From Rachycentron canadum (taxonomy: Eukaryota > Chordata > Actinopteri > Carangiformes > Rachycentridae): a DNA stretch of 64,000 bases. Where the stretch lies: assembly GCA_038496675.1 (NCBI GenBank), contig CM076649.1, positions 20,503,422 to 20,567,421 of the forward strand, read 5' to 3'. Under the pieces are notes generated by a model. The model saw nothing but the letters and a program-made list of their open reading frames with translations, had not been told where the DNA came from and did not search any database. A program made the translations under genes and the position numbers. Positions 23,501 through 36,500 of this stretch are shown in pieces (the stretch's first letter is position 1; the number at the start of each line of letters is the position of its first letter).

Positions 23501-26500
23501 AAAAAGTGGCTGTCTGATCAATGCTCATTGACCTCTTTCAAAATAATAGGTGGCCTATTGTACAGAATAAAGTCAAAGGAACATCATTTTCAGGCTTTGA
23601 GTTGATCCACCAAAACTGCTTTACCAGTTGGATGACATTAGAAACAAAGATTTGGGTTCTCCTCAAAAAGTGACTCATAATTTGTAGATTTTGGGTTCTG
23701 GTATTCACTTCCTGCTGTGAGATCATTCCCTCCATTCATCTGAGGCAACGTTATATAGCTGCCTGTGTAATGGGTGATGGGTTTGGGGCTTAGATAGTGT
23801 TTCATATGATGCAGTGAAGTATACAAGCAGTCACTGTAGCTCTGTATGCCAGATACATCTACTCAACACATCAACTGCTTTTATTGAGACAAAACAAGTG
23901 GGTCAGGTTGACATGGTGTGTCCATGTGCTGCCTGACTGCCCTGAGGCGAATGCTCCCTCATGAACAGAAGTAAAACCAGGGCCAGCTGCTTCAGTGCAT
24001 GCACTCTCACTGATAAACTGTTCAGCCAAAGTTGTTCTGCTGCTGTAGCTTCATGAGATGAATCCTGTTAAAGTCAGGAAGAGGTCAGGACTGCAAACTC
24101 TCCAGCTGCTGGAGTCAGTGCTTCTTCAAAGTGTCTGATTGTTATTTTTAAAAATGTCCTGATCAATGGATGGAGCATCCTCCTGACACTTAACCACTGC
24201 AGCGCTTTTGTGAGGGATGTGTGAAAAATTGTGGGGAAACAGTCCCCGGGACTTGGCACTTTGTGACAGGACTGGAGCTGGTAAATGGGGAGAATTGATT
24301 CTGTTGAATGAGAGAGAGGCTCTTTCTGCAGGGAGTGAAGGTGCGAACTATAGGAGTCATAGGAGAGAAAATAGGGCACTGAATTACCAGGATTGCAAAG
24401 AAACAGTATGAGGATGAGAAATTTCAGACAGTGAATGATTGAATGAGTGTCCTGGAGACAAAATGATTATAGTGATACTGCTCATATTTTTGTCTCCTGT
24501 AGAAAACGGCCCTTGTAGTCAGCGGTGTATGGCGGTGGCAGGCCAGGCTCGCTGCTCCTGCTTTCCAGGCTTCTCACTGATGACAGATGGACACATGTGT
24601 GAAGGTAAGGGCTCACTCCTTCTCGTCCTGTTACCAGTATTTGCCAGTAATTGGAGCAATTGACAAAGCTTGTGTGTGTCCCTTAAGCTCTCTCCCTCAA
24701 GCTGAGAGGTGGCAAACAACCTAACACCATCAACATTACGGAATAAATGAGCAGCAAGAAACACATACAGCCATGACAACAGAACAAAAGTGCAATGGAG
24801 CAGTTTGTCCAGAGATTGGGACAATTTTTAATTGGATGCAGTCACTCATGAAGGAGGAAAATGCTGGTCTTGTGATACTAAACAATGCATCGACTGATTG
24901 GGCTTCCTCTTCCTTGTGGCGGAGACCACTGCGGGGAGCATGAGTCAACCATAACCAATTACTCTGTGGCAGCAACAGCTTCAAAACATGGCATCTGTGC
25001 ACTTGGCTACCTTTCTTCAAAACCAGGCACAACAGCGGCATCTCTGCCACACAGTCAGCATTTACAGCTTCGTATAACCATAAGCATGTGCTGCCTAGTG
25101 TTGCCACATCATAGGTTGTCAAGAAACAATTTGTCAAAATAATGTTTTCACGATTTTTGCTCATTATATGTCAAATAAAATCAGATCACATTTAATGCAA
25201 AAAAATACAAATGAAAAGCATGAGATAGTAACAATAATAGGCATAGACAGAGAGGGAACAGTTTGAGATACAAACACAGAAGCTAAAGGTGAAGAATAAA
25301 AGTTTCGGGACACTCAAAAGACACATGGGTTTGAGTTTAGCCATAAAAATTGGGGGCACCTAATTAAAAAAGGAAAACTGTTTTGGGGTGGTTACAGCGA
25401 ATACCCACTCACTTTCCCCTTAGCCTCAACTGAGAGGCAGCCAAGAGCAGCTGGTCTGAGGATCTGAGAGAGCTGGGGATGGAGAGGGGGTAGAGGAGCT
25501 CAGAGAGAACAAATAAAAGAACCCTGAGTCTATTCAATACTTGACAGGTAGCCAATGCAAACATGCAAATACAGGTGCCTGTTCCTGGTAGCAGTTCACT
25601 GTCTGTCTACAGCATTCTGCTCCAGCTGTAGAAGAGAGAAGGGGGACTGGCTAATCCCCAGATATGGATGTAAACAAATGGAAGTCGTTTCCTCAGTGTA
25701 CTATCAGTTTACCATGCAGCAGTAGTGGGAAGTAACGTGTACATTTACTCAAGTACTGACAATATACAGTCTTGAGGTTGAGGTGATATAAGTTGATCAA
25801 TCAATGAGTGTCAAAACATTAAATCGGAACAATTCTGATAACTGGTTGTTTTCAGGCAATTTCAGTCATTTTCAGGCAAAAATTCATTCAAACGATTCAA
25901 GGTATAATGCTGCATATATTTCACTGTTTTCTGATATTCATAAAGTAAACAATCTATTGATTATTTATGGATGATTAATAATGATCTTTGGCAGCAGTTC
26001 CTGGGTGCTTGGAGTGTTACCTTGCCTTAGATTGTGATCATGATTGCGTGACAAAAAAAATCAATTTGTTAAAACCCAGCTTTACAACAAATGAGCTCAA
26101 TATAAACAGTATAAACAATATAAACTAACTAAAACAGTTGCTTCATAAAACCTTGACACAGGGAGAACAACACAGAGGCCCCATCACAGATGATTTTGTA
26201 CTTCAGTCATGAAAACTTTTAGCAAATTTGCCCTTAATGAAATTATCAAGCCCATAATCATTTGGAGTAAACTTCTCAAGCCCTGGGGTTCTGGGACTCC
26301 TGTGCAGTTGTCTACTTTGCGCCTAATAATATGTTTTATAAAAATGTAGTCATGTCTTTGGGCCTTATTATTTCAGATTAGATGCACTGCCTCCATCATC
26401 ACCATCTATAGTTAGTGCTGCTACTGAGGTGTTTCTACTTTTACTGATATAAAAACTTCCAACACATCATAGCTCCAAAGTGGCAACATCGCTGGTAAAA

Positions 26501-27525
26501 AATGAAAATTTTAAATCAGTCCTCAATCACATAAAAGTGTGTTGGAAGTGCTGGGTAACTCCAAGTCAAGTTTTACTGTGGAGGAAAAGTAATCACATAG
26601 ATAAACCTCCCCCGGAGGGGAATGTAATTGTTACCATGCCAAAGACCATTTTCCATGAATGGGCTCAAAAAATTTGTTGCAGTAGTTAGTAAATTGATCC
26701 ATGAATTTGCAATGAGGTGAAAACTTGGCAGCAATTTTTCTTTGTACAACAAGTGATATATGGTACACCCCTGAAAGTCAATACACACCAGCTCGATCTG
26801 TGATGCATGAGCAGATACCTGCCTGCACCACGTGTACTGTTGACTGTATGAGACAGTGACTGTGAGCGCTGAGTTTATTTAATCTGTCAGTCAGCAGACA
26901 GGATAATACCTCTAGATGCAAAAGCATTACATAACTGTTAGTGTTTCCCCTCCTATAACTTCATTCACTGAACAGAGCGAGCACTTTCTCCTCTAAAGTG
27001 CTCCCACATGTGAACATGTGGGTGGGCAACATTTGGTTTAGACTGGAATGAAACAAAGCAAATAGCACTGCAAGATGTGTGTGTGTGTGTGTGTGTATGT
27101 GTGTGTGGGGGGGGGTGTAAGTCGACTGCAGTAAATTGTGGAGTGCTTGCTGTAGATATATTGTAAAGCTTTGAAAACACTGTGGAAGTCAAACTTGAAA
27201 TTTGTTAATATTCACTTTCATTAGAAAGACTGGTGTGATTAATCCACCATCACAGCTGTTTTCAGAGTAAATAAGCTGCTTCTCTCTCTGTGCTGTGTTC
27301 AGATGCATATGAATATGAATTAATGTTAACATTTTAACACACGGTTATTCCCTGGAGGTGTGTGTGTGTGTCTGTGTCTGTCTGTGAATGTGAGTAAAGT
27401 ATATTGTGTGAAGCAGGCTTAATGCACAGCCTGAATAGTAAATGTGTGGGTGAGACAGTAAATCAGCATTGTGATGCTGTTTCTGCTCCTCACTGGGCTG
27501 TGAATAGATTTTCTTAAATTCCCCA

Positions 27526-27576
<51 letters not shown>

Positions 27577-30500
27577 GGTAATTCAGACAGCAGTGATTTC
27601 CAGCTTTAATTCATGTGTCTGCCACCTTCACCCATTTAAGATGTTCCCTCTGAGGACCAAACAAGCCATTTGCCGGGAGGGTTAGATTTGTTTTGCATTC
27701 TTCAAAATGGTGCATGGAGATCAGCTTTCAGAATTATTACATGGATGATAACTGTGGCTGAGACACTGAATAGCAATCAGGGCCCACAGCTTTATCCTCT
27801 CTGTGGTCACATCGCTAACATAATCTTTGGATTCACATTGTTGGAGAGAGATACTATTCTGCTCCAGCAAATCTTGTGGAAGATACTAACACTGATGGAT
27901 CACATAGTTTCAGACCCAGTTAAACATAGTGGTCCCATCCAGGCTAAAGGTCTCTTTAGCATCTCTTTAACTGTTGCAGTCAAAATGAAACATCACTGAA
28001 ACTGTAATCATCTCCCTATTGAGGGTATAAACAGTGTGTTTTTCAAAATGGGGGATAGAATATAATTTTATATAATACAAACATATGATGAGTAAAATAA
28101 GTGTTTCCACCTTGACCTGCAGTGAATCAGTGGCAGTTTCATGAAAATAGATTCAGACGTCACAAACCTAAGGAACAAATCCTGTAAACTTGTGGAGACG
28201 GAGGGTGGGGCTAGGTGAACCTGAAACCTTGTTACATGCTAACAAATGACATAAACAAATACAAGATGCTAACTACACTAACTGTTCTGATACGTCTGCT
28301 GGTCTCTGATTCTGGTCTCAACAGACTGAGCCTCTGACTGAGGCTCAAACATGTGGCTGAGACTCTGATGTTTCCTCCTCCAACCGTCTTCATCCTCTCT
28401 GCTCTTTCACCTGTCAACCTGGAGCAAACAGCTGATCCAGGTTTCTTAAACAGGAAGTCAGAGTAGATGAGCTTCAGACAGTTCTTATTTTACTTATACT
28501 TTTTTTATGCGGGAAAACCATCTTAAACAAAATATGGTTTACAGGATTTTTACACAGTTTAAAACATGTCTGGAGGAATTTAATATAACAATAACTTCAA
28601 TAAAAAAACAAAAACAGCTTTACTACATTATTAAAGCCTACAAATGTTACTACCTACGCCAACAGTTGCTGAATATATCATTGTATTACAAAATAAAATT
28701 ATGCACCATGTTGGTACAGCTGTTTAAAGGTATGAAATTGCTCATGTGACTGATGCGGGAGGATAACAATTAATCACCACACCTTCTGGTTCATATTTCA
28801 CCTCACCCAGTGTCTTCTGCATATCCATGAATAAAAATGTGCAGGTGTGCATCCTCCCCTCCCTCAGCTGTCCTCATGTGTACATGACCTCATGCTCTGT
28901 CATGGGGTTCAAATTGAAAATAAAGAACATATTTTTAAGTGATCAAAAGGCCTGATAAACTGAAATAAATCTTCTGCAATCCTTAATGGCTCATTCTTCA
29001 AGATCCATCCCCTTGTCAGGGATGATTAAGGAATCATACACATAGCTTCCACTTGAGTTCCACCAGTCTGCATCTTCGTAACCCAAAACCCTCTCATCTC
29101 AAACCTAATCTGCAATTAAGCCAAGTCTGACTTCATCTACCTCAGTTTGAACTAGAAACAATCTCATCATCTGCTAGGTCCAATGTGTAAAAACAACAGG
29201 GTGTGTTGTTTCTTCAGTGCCTAATGGTGCTGCTTGTCTCACACGTCTCCCTGTGCACAATCCTCCTATCTTTTAAAAGAATTCTTCTAAAACAAAATCT
29301 TCCTTCAAACTATGCATTTGCATCACTCAAAATAGACTCTTTGTTTCTCTGTTTTGAATTGGATCACCTCACTCCTCACAACTGTGTAATGTGGCTCTCC
29401 CTGGGGACCATTCATGGAAGGTAGGGAACGTAAAGAAATAAGCACTTTTTCCCTTTTTATTTTTCTTTTTTTCCCCTCTTAAATGACGCACTGGAAATAG
29501 TGCTGGACACAAGAGGCCTGTGGTGGAAGGAGAAGGCGACTTTCTGCACAACTGGCAATATGCAAACAGTCACATCTATTTGCAGGCTTGATGGAGAGCA
29601 GGGCACAGATGACGGGGCGGACTCAATGTAATTTGCCTCTGGAAATATCCTCCCTACAACAAGGACAACAGATGTCTCTTGGGGAAATTTGCAAAGGCAG
29701 GCCCCCAAAACAAGAGTATGTCACCACTGTACTGCCTGTACAGCATCTGTAGACTCTAGTTCAGTAGATGCCACAGACCGTTACATGTTAATTTTAGTGA
29801 CAAATGTGTTTGCTGCAGTTCCACAGAGGATTTATGTAAGACAGTGAGCTGTGTTCTATACTGTGAGGGGTGATGCTTGTGTAGTTTTCTGAGGTGAATA
29901 ACCTTATAGGAAAAGAGCTGCAGGATGTTACTCATACACCAGGTACACGCTGAAAATCTCAGATCAGTGTTTTCCCTCCTCCTGTTCCCCATGTGAAAAT
30001 GTTGTAAGGCACACAGTTCATTCAAATTCCCTATGGCAAAAGCTTTGAAAGTCAAGGAGGAAATTTCTGCAAGGGACTGCTGACAGAAACACAGGCGAGG
30101 CAGCTTTTTGTTTTTAAGCCTTGACTCTTTCATCCAGATTTGTACAAGACCTTTTCATCAGGTTCCCTGTGGAATGCGCCATATTTTGAGGTGATCTTCA
30201 AATCTGGATATCGGCCACTCTTTTGAGTGCAAGCAAATGTGAAGGAACACACAGTAATCCCAGTCCAGCCCTATCAGTGCATCCAGATAATCAGCAGTGT
30301 GCTGCATGATAAGGGAATGCAGCGGTTTGATAAGGATAAGCCATAGCAGAGTGAGGATCCTCCATCTCAGTACAAGCCCACCAGTGTCATAAGTCAACAG
30401 CAGCTGTTTACCAGCTACAGCGCTGTTTGAGTGACAAAAAATTAAAGGTTTGCAACTGCACAAGCATACCAAACAAAACATCACTTAGCTATTGCCAAGA

Positions 30501-33500
30501 CCTGATATCCCAAATTTGACTTGGGATTTAGTCGCTGGTCATAGTTAATACGTTGGCCCAACAAACAGCAGGACACATTGTGTGAGGTTAATGTGTGGAG
30601 CATCAGTTGGACTGAAAGCAAATCTTCATCTATGAAAGCTAAAATGTTTTTTTTTTTTTTTTTTCTAAATCAACTATTTAAAGGTCCCATATTTTAGACT
30701 TTTCAAGTGTTATCTTCCTTAAGAATATATATATGTGGTTTTAAGAACCAAAAACTACCTCAGTGTAGTTTTGCATCTCCTCTCAGGCTGAGCTCTGGAG
30801 CTTTTAGTGACAACAGGGCTGTCAGCCAATCTCTGAGCCTCTCTTCTGATTGGTTGACTGTTTTGAGAGTAATCCAATATAAATATAGCAGATTTCAGGT
30901 AAACACTCAGAGAAACAAAATATTATACGGTTGGATGGTGGGTCCAGATGGGTGGAGCTTGGGGCGTGACTGATGGTGGTGACTGCTTTGTTGTGACATC
31001 ACAAACTTCCTGACGGCTGGTTTTAAGGCTCTTTCTGCAAACAGGCTGTGAGCATTTCTCTGCAGACTGAGCACACTATTAGCTGCTAATAAGTTACTCA
31101 ACAGTATTTTATTGAACATCTTAAACATCTACATGAAAACTCAATATTAGTCACTGTAGATGCTTAAAAATGTTAGCTGAGAATTTAGGAACCACAAACA
31201 AGATTTTTAACTGTGTTTTCAGCTGACTTTTAAAGCAGGCAGGCAGATTTCATTCAGGATAAATTAAAAATGTCCTGGTATGCCTCACACTAATAAATGC
31301 TAGAAATAACTTTCTTAATCAGTTAGTATTTATTGCTGACACCCCATCTTGGTGAGGGAGAGAGGGAAGTTAGTGGGTGAGGGTCTTACAGGCCCTGTCC
31401 ATCAACAAACTGCCTCACTTGCACCTCATAATCTTGCACCCTCTGTCCACTAAACCTCTTTTTACACACAGTCACTGTTTTCTTTCCTACTTCTGCAGAT
31501 GTCGATGAGTGCGTGACCAACACCCACAGCTGTGGGCCCCGTGAGCGCTGTGTGAACACTGTGGGTTCATTTGTATGTGAACTGCAGGTCACTTGTCCTG
31601 CAGGCTACCGGTTGAGGAACAGTGTTTGTGAAGGTGAGTTCATTGTGCCATTGTGTTTCATTAAGACAGTTTATCCAGCAGTTGTGTCCAGAGTGGAAAT
31701 ACAGAGGATGTCTGTGTAGTATGGTAATTTTAATTTCTTTTTAGTGGTAAAAGGACAGAAATGAGACAAAAAGGATAATAAATGAAAACCAAACCAGTAC
31801 ATAAACCCTTTCGCCAGAGAACAATTTGACAAAACCCTGAATTACAATTGTGTTTCTTTTCTTGTCTGTGTAAATATTTTTTTATTAGCAAATGCAAATG
31901 TTTTTTTAAATGCTAGCTTTCTCATAGTAAAAGTAAAAACATGGTTACGCTATGCCAAGATTTATAATCCTTAAGATTTCAGTTTTGGTTAACTTAGCCA
32001 CACTTGTAGTTGCCGTGGTAACATCATCTGTTACAAACTGATAATGTTTTATTAAAGCTGTCCACTGTCAAAGTGTAGAAAATCACAGTTTTCTTGTTTC
32101 GTAGACAGAATTTGGATGAACATCTCAGCCAGTACTAACCTTTTGACAAATAGTGTTTCATGTGGTTCCTTTACTATAAAACCCACCATGTGTTTTTCTA
32201 CGGTTTTATCTGAATTAGCAGGAAATATCAGAATAGCGCTTAATACAGCTGTGACACATCTGAGGCTGATGTCGATGAGATAACATTTCAAACGATAATG
32301 CTGAATTACCATTAATACATGAGTTGGAAGGCCAGTATGGGGATGGTGGCCACTGACAAAAACTACCATATAGACAGAAAATAACAATGTATGTTGTGAT
32401 GCTCGATCTCTAATTCTAAGTCTTGAGGATCATGCCTTTATGGTTAGATTTAACACTTGATTAAGGTTAGGAAATGAAAGTCATGGTTAAAAACGACAGC
32501 TGTTAAATTCATTTCTGTGAAGGGACACAGACTCTTGCATGAAAGTCAAACTCACTACCACCCCAGATCTCCTCACTCCTACTTTTCCTTTTGCTACACA
32601 TAGGGCAAACTATTTCCTTTGTTGGCACTGAATGTTGGAACCAAATGTCAGCCTTGAGCTGCGGATTTGTCCAATATTTATGTAATTCCTGTTCACACTG
32701 GGCTGCAATACATGCAGCTGAAACCCATAATAATCACTCATAGTGGTTGTAGCAGCCTTCAAGCTGTGAGATTCTTAATATTACCTTCAATTCATTTTCA
32801 CTGTATAACAGAACTTGGCACTCATATTTGGCTGAAGCTCGCGTTTGTTTTGGAGTGTGAGACTCAGTCTACCAGCACCTTATGAGAGATCTAGCAACCA
32901 CCAGCAAACAAGCCTGACACCTCTGGCTTAAACTGAGGCTCTGTGTAATAGAGGCTCATGTATAGCCGATTCTGGTGCTAAAGTTTGTCATCGTAACCCT
33001 AAAATAATTAGTCCTTAAAGGGCCTTTTATGACTCACCCATCACCCATGAATACAAGACTGCAGTGCCGTACATCATGACTGGCTGTGGTCCACGTTTAT
33101 ATGAATAAAAACAACATTACTGTGTTAATTGTCTGTAAAGTTATCTCAGTTAGCAAAGCTTCATTAAGGTTTATGCTGATGTTTTTAGGCCCAGAAGTGG
33201 TGTTTGTGCCTCAGCAGATGCAGGTTCAATATCTGACAATATAATCACCAGAGAGGCAGCATTGTACGGGCAGTCAAGTACGTTGAAGCTCTGTCTCTGA
33301 CTTGTGTTACTGATGACTTGTGTCATCACCACCAGGGAAGGCTCCTCAATGCAGCTGGATAATGAAGATAATATTTAGCCTCCAAAAGAGAGAGACGAGA
33401 GGAGAGAGGCGAGATCTTTGCTCTCTGACACGTGATATCCATCCCTGTGATGATGATTGGTCGAGAAGAACCCAAATTAAGACCTTCCGCCTGTGTACCA

Positions 33501-36500
33501 CGGTACCAATCTCTGAGGAGCAAATATAATGTGAATTCTGCAGAAATGTACTTGCAGCACAAAAGCAAAAATCTTCCATTTGAACTCGCATCTATTGCTC
33601 ATGAGATTCAATAACTGTCATTTAAGAAGTTTGGTTCCACTTCTGTTAATTGCAGAGTTGGAACAAGTGATATTTTTACAGGAGGGGAATTTTTCCTGGA
33701 GTTAAACACTGACAGTGAAAGTTAGAATTTATGGGATGCTACATACGTTTGTTCTGTGCTTGAGCCACAGTGCCATCTACTGAGCTGAGAGAGGCTGAGA
33801 GCAGATGTAAACTGTTCACAACTGGATAGAGTGTGGATTATTCTGCTTCCTCAAGATGATTCATTGCATTTATGTTTATCTGTTCTTTCTTTAGATGTTG
33901 ATGAATGTGCACTGCGGACCCACAACTGTGGTGTGGGCTTTGTGTGTGAGAACACAAAGGGCTCTTTCCAGTGTAATCCCAAACATAAGTGCGTCAGCGG
34001 CTTCACACAGGACTCTCATGGCAACTGTATCGGTAAGAAACTGCCAGGACTGCTCTCTGCTTGCTAATGGAAACTCTTAACACATGACCATGAAGTAGAG
34101 AATAGATGGTAAATGGATTAAACAGCCACTTGAAAGGCTTCACACAACAAGGCACATTCACGCACTCATTCATACAGCGCATCTCTTCTGCACATTCAGC
34201 ACTTTGCTCACACATACCAGTGTTAATTCAGGGGCAATTTGGGGCTCAGTATTTTGCCCAGGACACTTCAAGGACACTGGAGTAGCTGGGAATTGAATCA
34301 CTGACCATTAACCTGCTGGGCTCCACGGCAGCATGAGCTGCAGGACCCACATTTACACCCCATTTTTTCTTTGCTTTGTGTACAGTGTGAAATGTTCTCT
34401 CTGGGTTAAAGTTTGAAGTGTTTCATGTCTAACCCAGCATCACTGATGGGTGTGGCTGGGCGTAGTCAGATGTTTGCTATATTACACCCCTAACTACTTA
34501 ATAGTGATGTCACGGGGTCCTGGAGTACACCTGTGAGGTCAGATGTTACACCACCAATCAACTGTTAACAGATGAACTTGTTTTTGTTGAGCTCCAGTGG
34601 TGTGTCTGCCCACTTGATGATTGTATGTCCAATATTCACTCTTTTCACGATATTTCACCCTGTTTTTGTTGATTCTAGATAGAATCGATTTACACAGGAA
34701 CAGTCAATTGGGGCTCAGGAATGTCTTTGATATAACCAATCCCCTTTTTGCTTTCAGTCATTTTATCGTGTTGGATTAATTGATTATTTTTTGTAGTTTA
34801 CAACTGGGAGATGGTTTTGTGATTTCCAATTTAATATTACACAGTTTTTGGAAATAAGTAATATATATTTTTGAGTTCAACAGCAATTCTTTGATTGATG
34901 TTTAAATTGATGAAATGACCCTTTAGGCAAAGATTTTACTGAAAACTGTATATTTCAGGGCAAGACACAAAGAGAAGTGGTTGGGGATTATGTGATGGAT
35001 AATTTCTTGGCTAGATTCAGGAGATCAACCACTAGCTGTCTGGTAACTTCATTGCAAATATAACCAAAGAAGTTTTTCCATCTGTCCGAGAAACTTCTTC
35101 TCTCTTCTATATTTTATTTGAATGACTCACAATTTCTTTACCGTGGGTATTTCTCTGTCAGTGTGTAGGGAAACGCCATCAACTTGAAATGGGGAAATAT
35201 ACCATGCCTGTCACTGAGCAGAGTAGTCATCAGCTCAGGTTATGTCCACTCTACCACATTTTCATTTTAAAATGAAAACAATCTCTATCCAGACAAGCAT
35301 TTTAACTACATATCAGAAACTATCTGCAAACACACATACATGATCATTCACAGGCACTGGTCATGTGTAAGATGGTGTAATAAGGAAGCAGGGTACAACT
35401 CTCAAATACTACAAACGAGGATAGCAAAGACAGTTGTAGCTGTAGTTAAAAAGCAGAATGTAACTGAACAACAAAGTCAATAACGCGTAATTTATCCTTC
35501 ATATTGTTTCACCACTGGTAGTCGAGACTGATAAGACTCAATCAGGAAGCGACCGTGGTGGTCTGCGTCATTGTTTCCAAAGAGCTCAGTTTCTGTCCGT
35601 CCAGACTACAACACAATCCTGGAGTTTTCGAAATAAATCGAGTCCAGCAGTGTCTCTAAAGCACTCTATTTTCAGGGCTAGAAAACCCTGGAGTCATGTG
35701 GACAGGAGGGGAAAATGTAGCAAAAGAGATATGTTTAAAAAGAAAATGTAGCAGTGAGGATGTAGCCCTAATGACTCCCAGTGGATGATTGCAGATAGAT
35801 TAGATATGCAGATAGGTTAGTGCCAACTGTCACTCAGGTTGGAAGTCTCCTTTGGCTTTCTTTAAATGTAAACTTGTGAGTTCTGGCGTTGATTTTCCAG
35901 AATAAACCACAATTATGTAAATTGTTGTTTTTAACCCATTGTTCAGTGCTCGAACAACATTTAACGTTTCTCTGAGTTTGTTCCCTCGAAGTGTTTTCTC
36001 AATTCACTCAATTCAATAATTGCAGTTCAACTGGGCTCTCTTTATGATTCTCATTTAGTCCCTTCAAAGTCCATAATGTCATATTTGTATTTTTGTCCAC
36101 AATCCACATGACTACATTCACATTAGGCAGTACTGAAACCAGTCCATGTTAGGAAAGCATGATTACCACCAGGTCAACAAGCAACACAAGTCTATCATTG
36201 TCATGTTGAAATTACAGTGAGGAAATAGATACAGATAGACCTGTCAATCAGGATTAAAGCTCTATCAATCACTCTCCTTGGAACTATAATTTTTCAGCTC
36301 TCTTGAGGGTTCTCTCTCTCTCGCTCTGTCTCTGCCACCCTGTCTCTTTCTCTCTACAGACATAAATGAGTGCAACAGCCTGAGTGAGCCGTGCAGCTCA
36401 GGCTTTAACTGCATCAACACAGTGGGCTCCTACACATGCCAGCAGAAGATCATAAAGTGCAGCCATGGATACCACGCCAGCCCAGATGGAGCCAAGTGTG

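Larger units (their letters stand above)
20087..24502 (+). other. Intron between linker and EGF2
   Basis: 4416 nt. It holds a (GT)16 tract (20522-20553), a possible hAT-like terminus near 21822, and a Tc1-like transposon remnant (22790-23470) with a tiny LINE-like insert. No extra EGF exon was seen: the only nearby NEC reading (24439, MNECPGD) lacks the rest of the module. Confidence 0.8.
24605..31498 (+). other. Largest in-window intron, between EGF2 and EGF3
   Basis: 6894 nt. It contains TG/AC microsatellites (27076-27110 and 27531-27574), the second copy of family F1 (28085-28575) and an inverted F2 copy (30683-31110). The 29480-29720 stretch has high complexity and no recognised repeat. 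A lineage-specific alternative EGF exon was looked for here (an acceptor followed by D-x-D/N-E-C) and not found. Confidence 0.8.
34033..36359 (+). other. Intron EGF4-EGF5
   Basis: 2327 nt. A SINE-like/dispersed repeat lies at 34105-34340, and possible repeat sequence at 35230-35770. It ends in a CT-rich tract (36309-36356) that serves as a very long polypyrimidine tract. Confidence 0.75.

Noticed and set aside
24439..24663. Upstream start (MNECPGD...) running into the EGF2 exon, as an alternative first exon
   Set aside because: The preceding residues are intron-derived, the acceptor at 24501-24502 is good, and the phase agrees with the linker exon; an internal start is not needed.
27531..27574. 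CRISPR-like or satellite array
   Set aside because: It is a plain dinucleotide microsatellite with no spacer structure.
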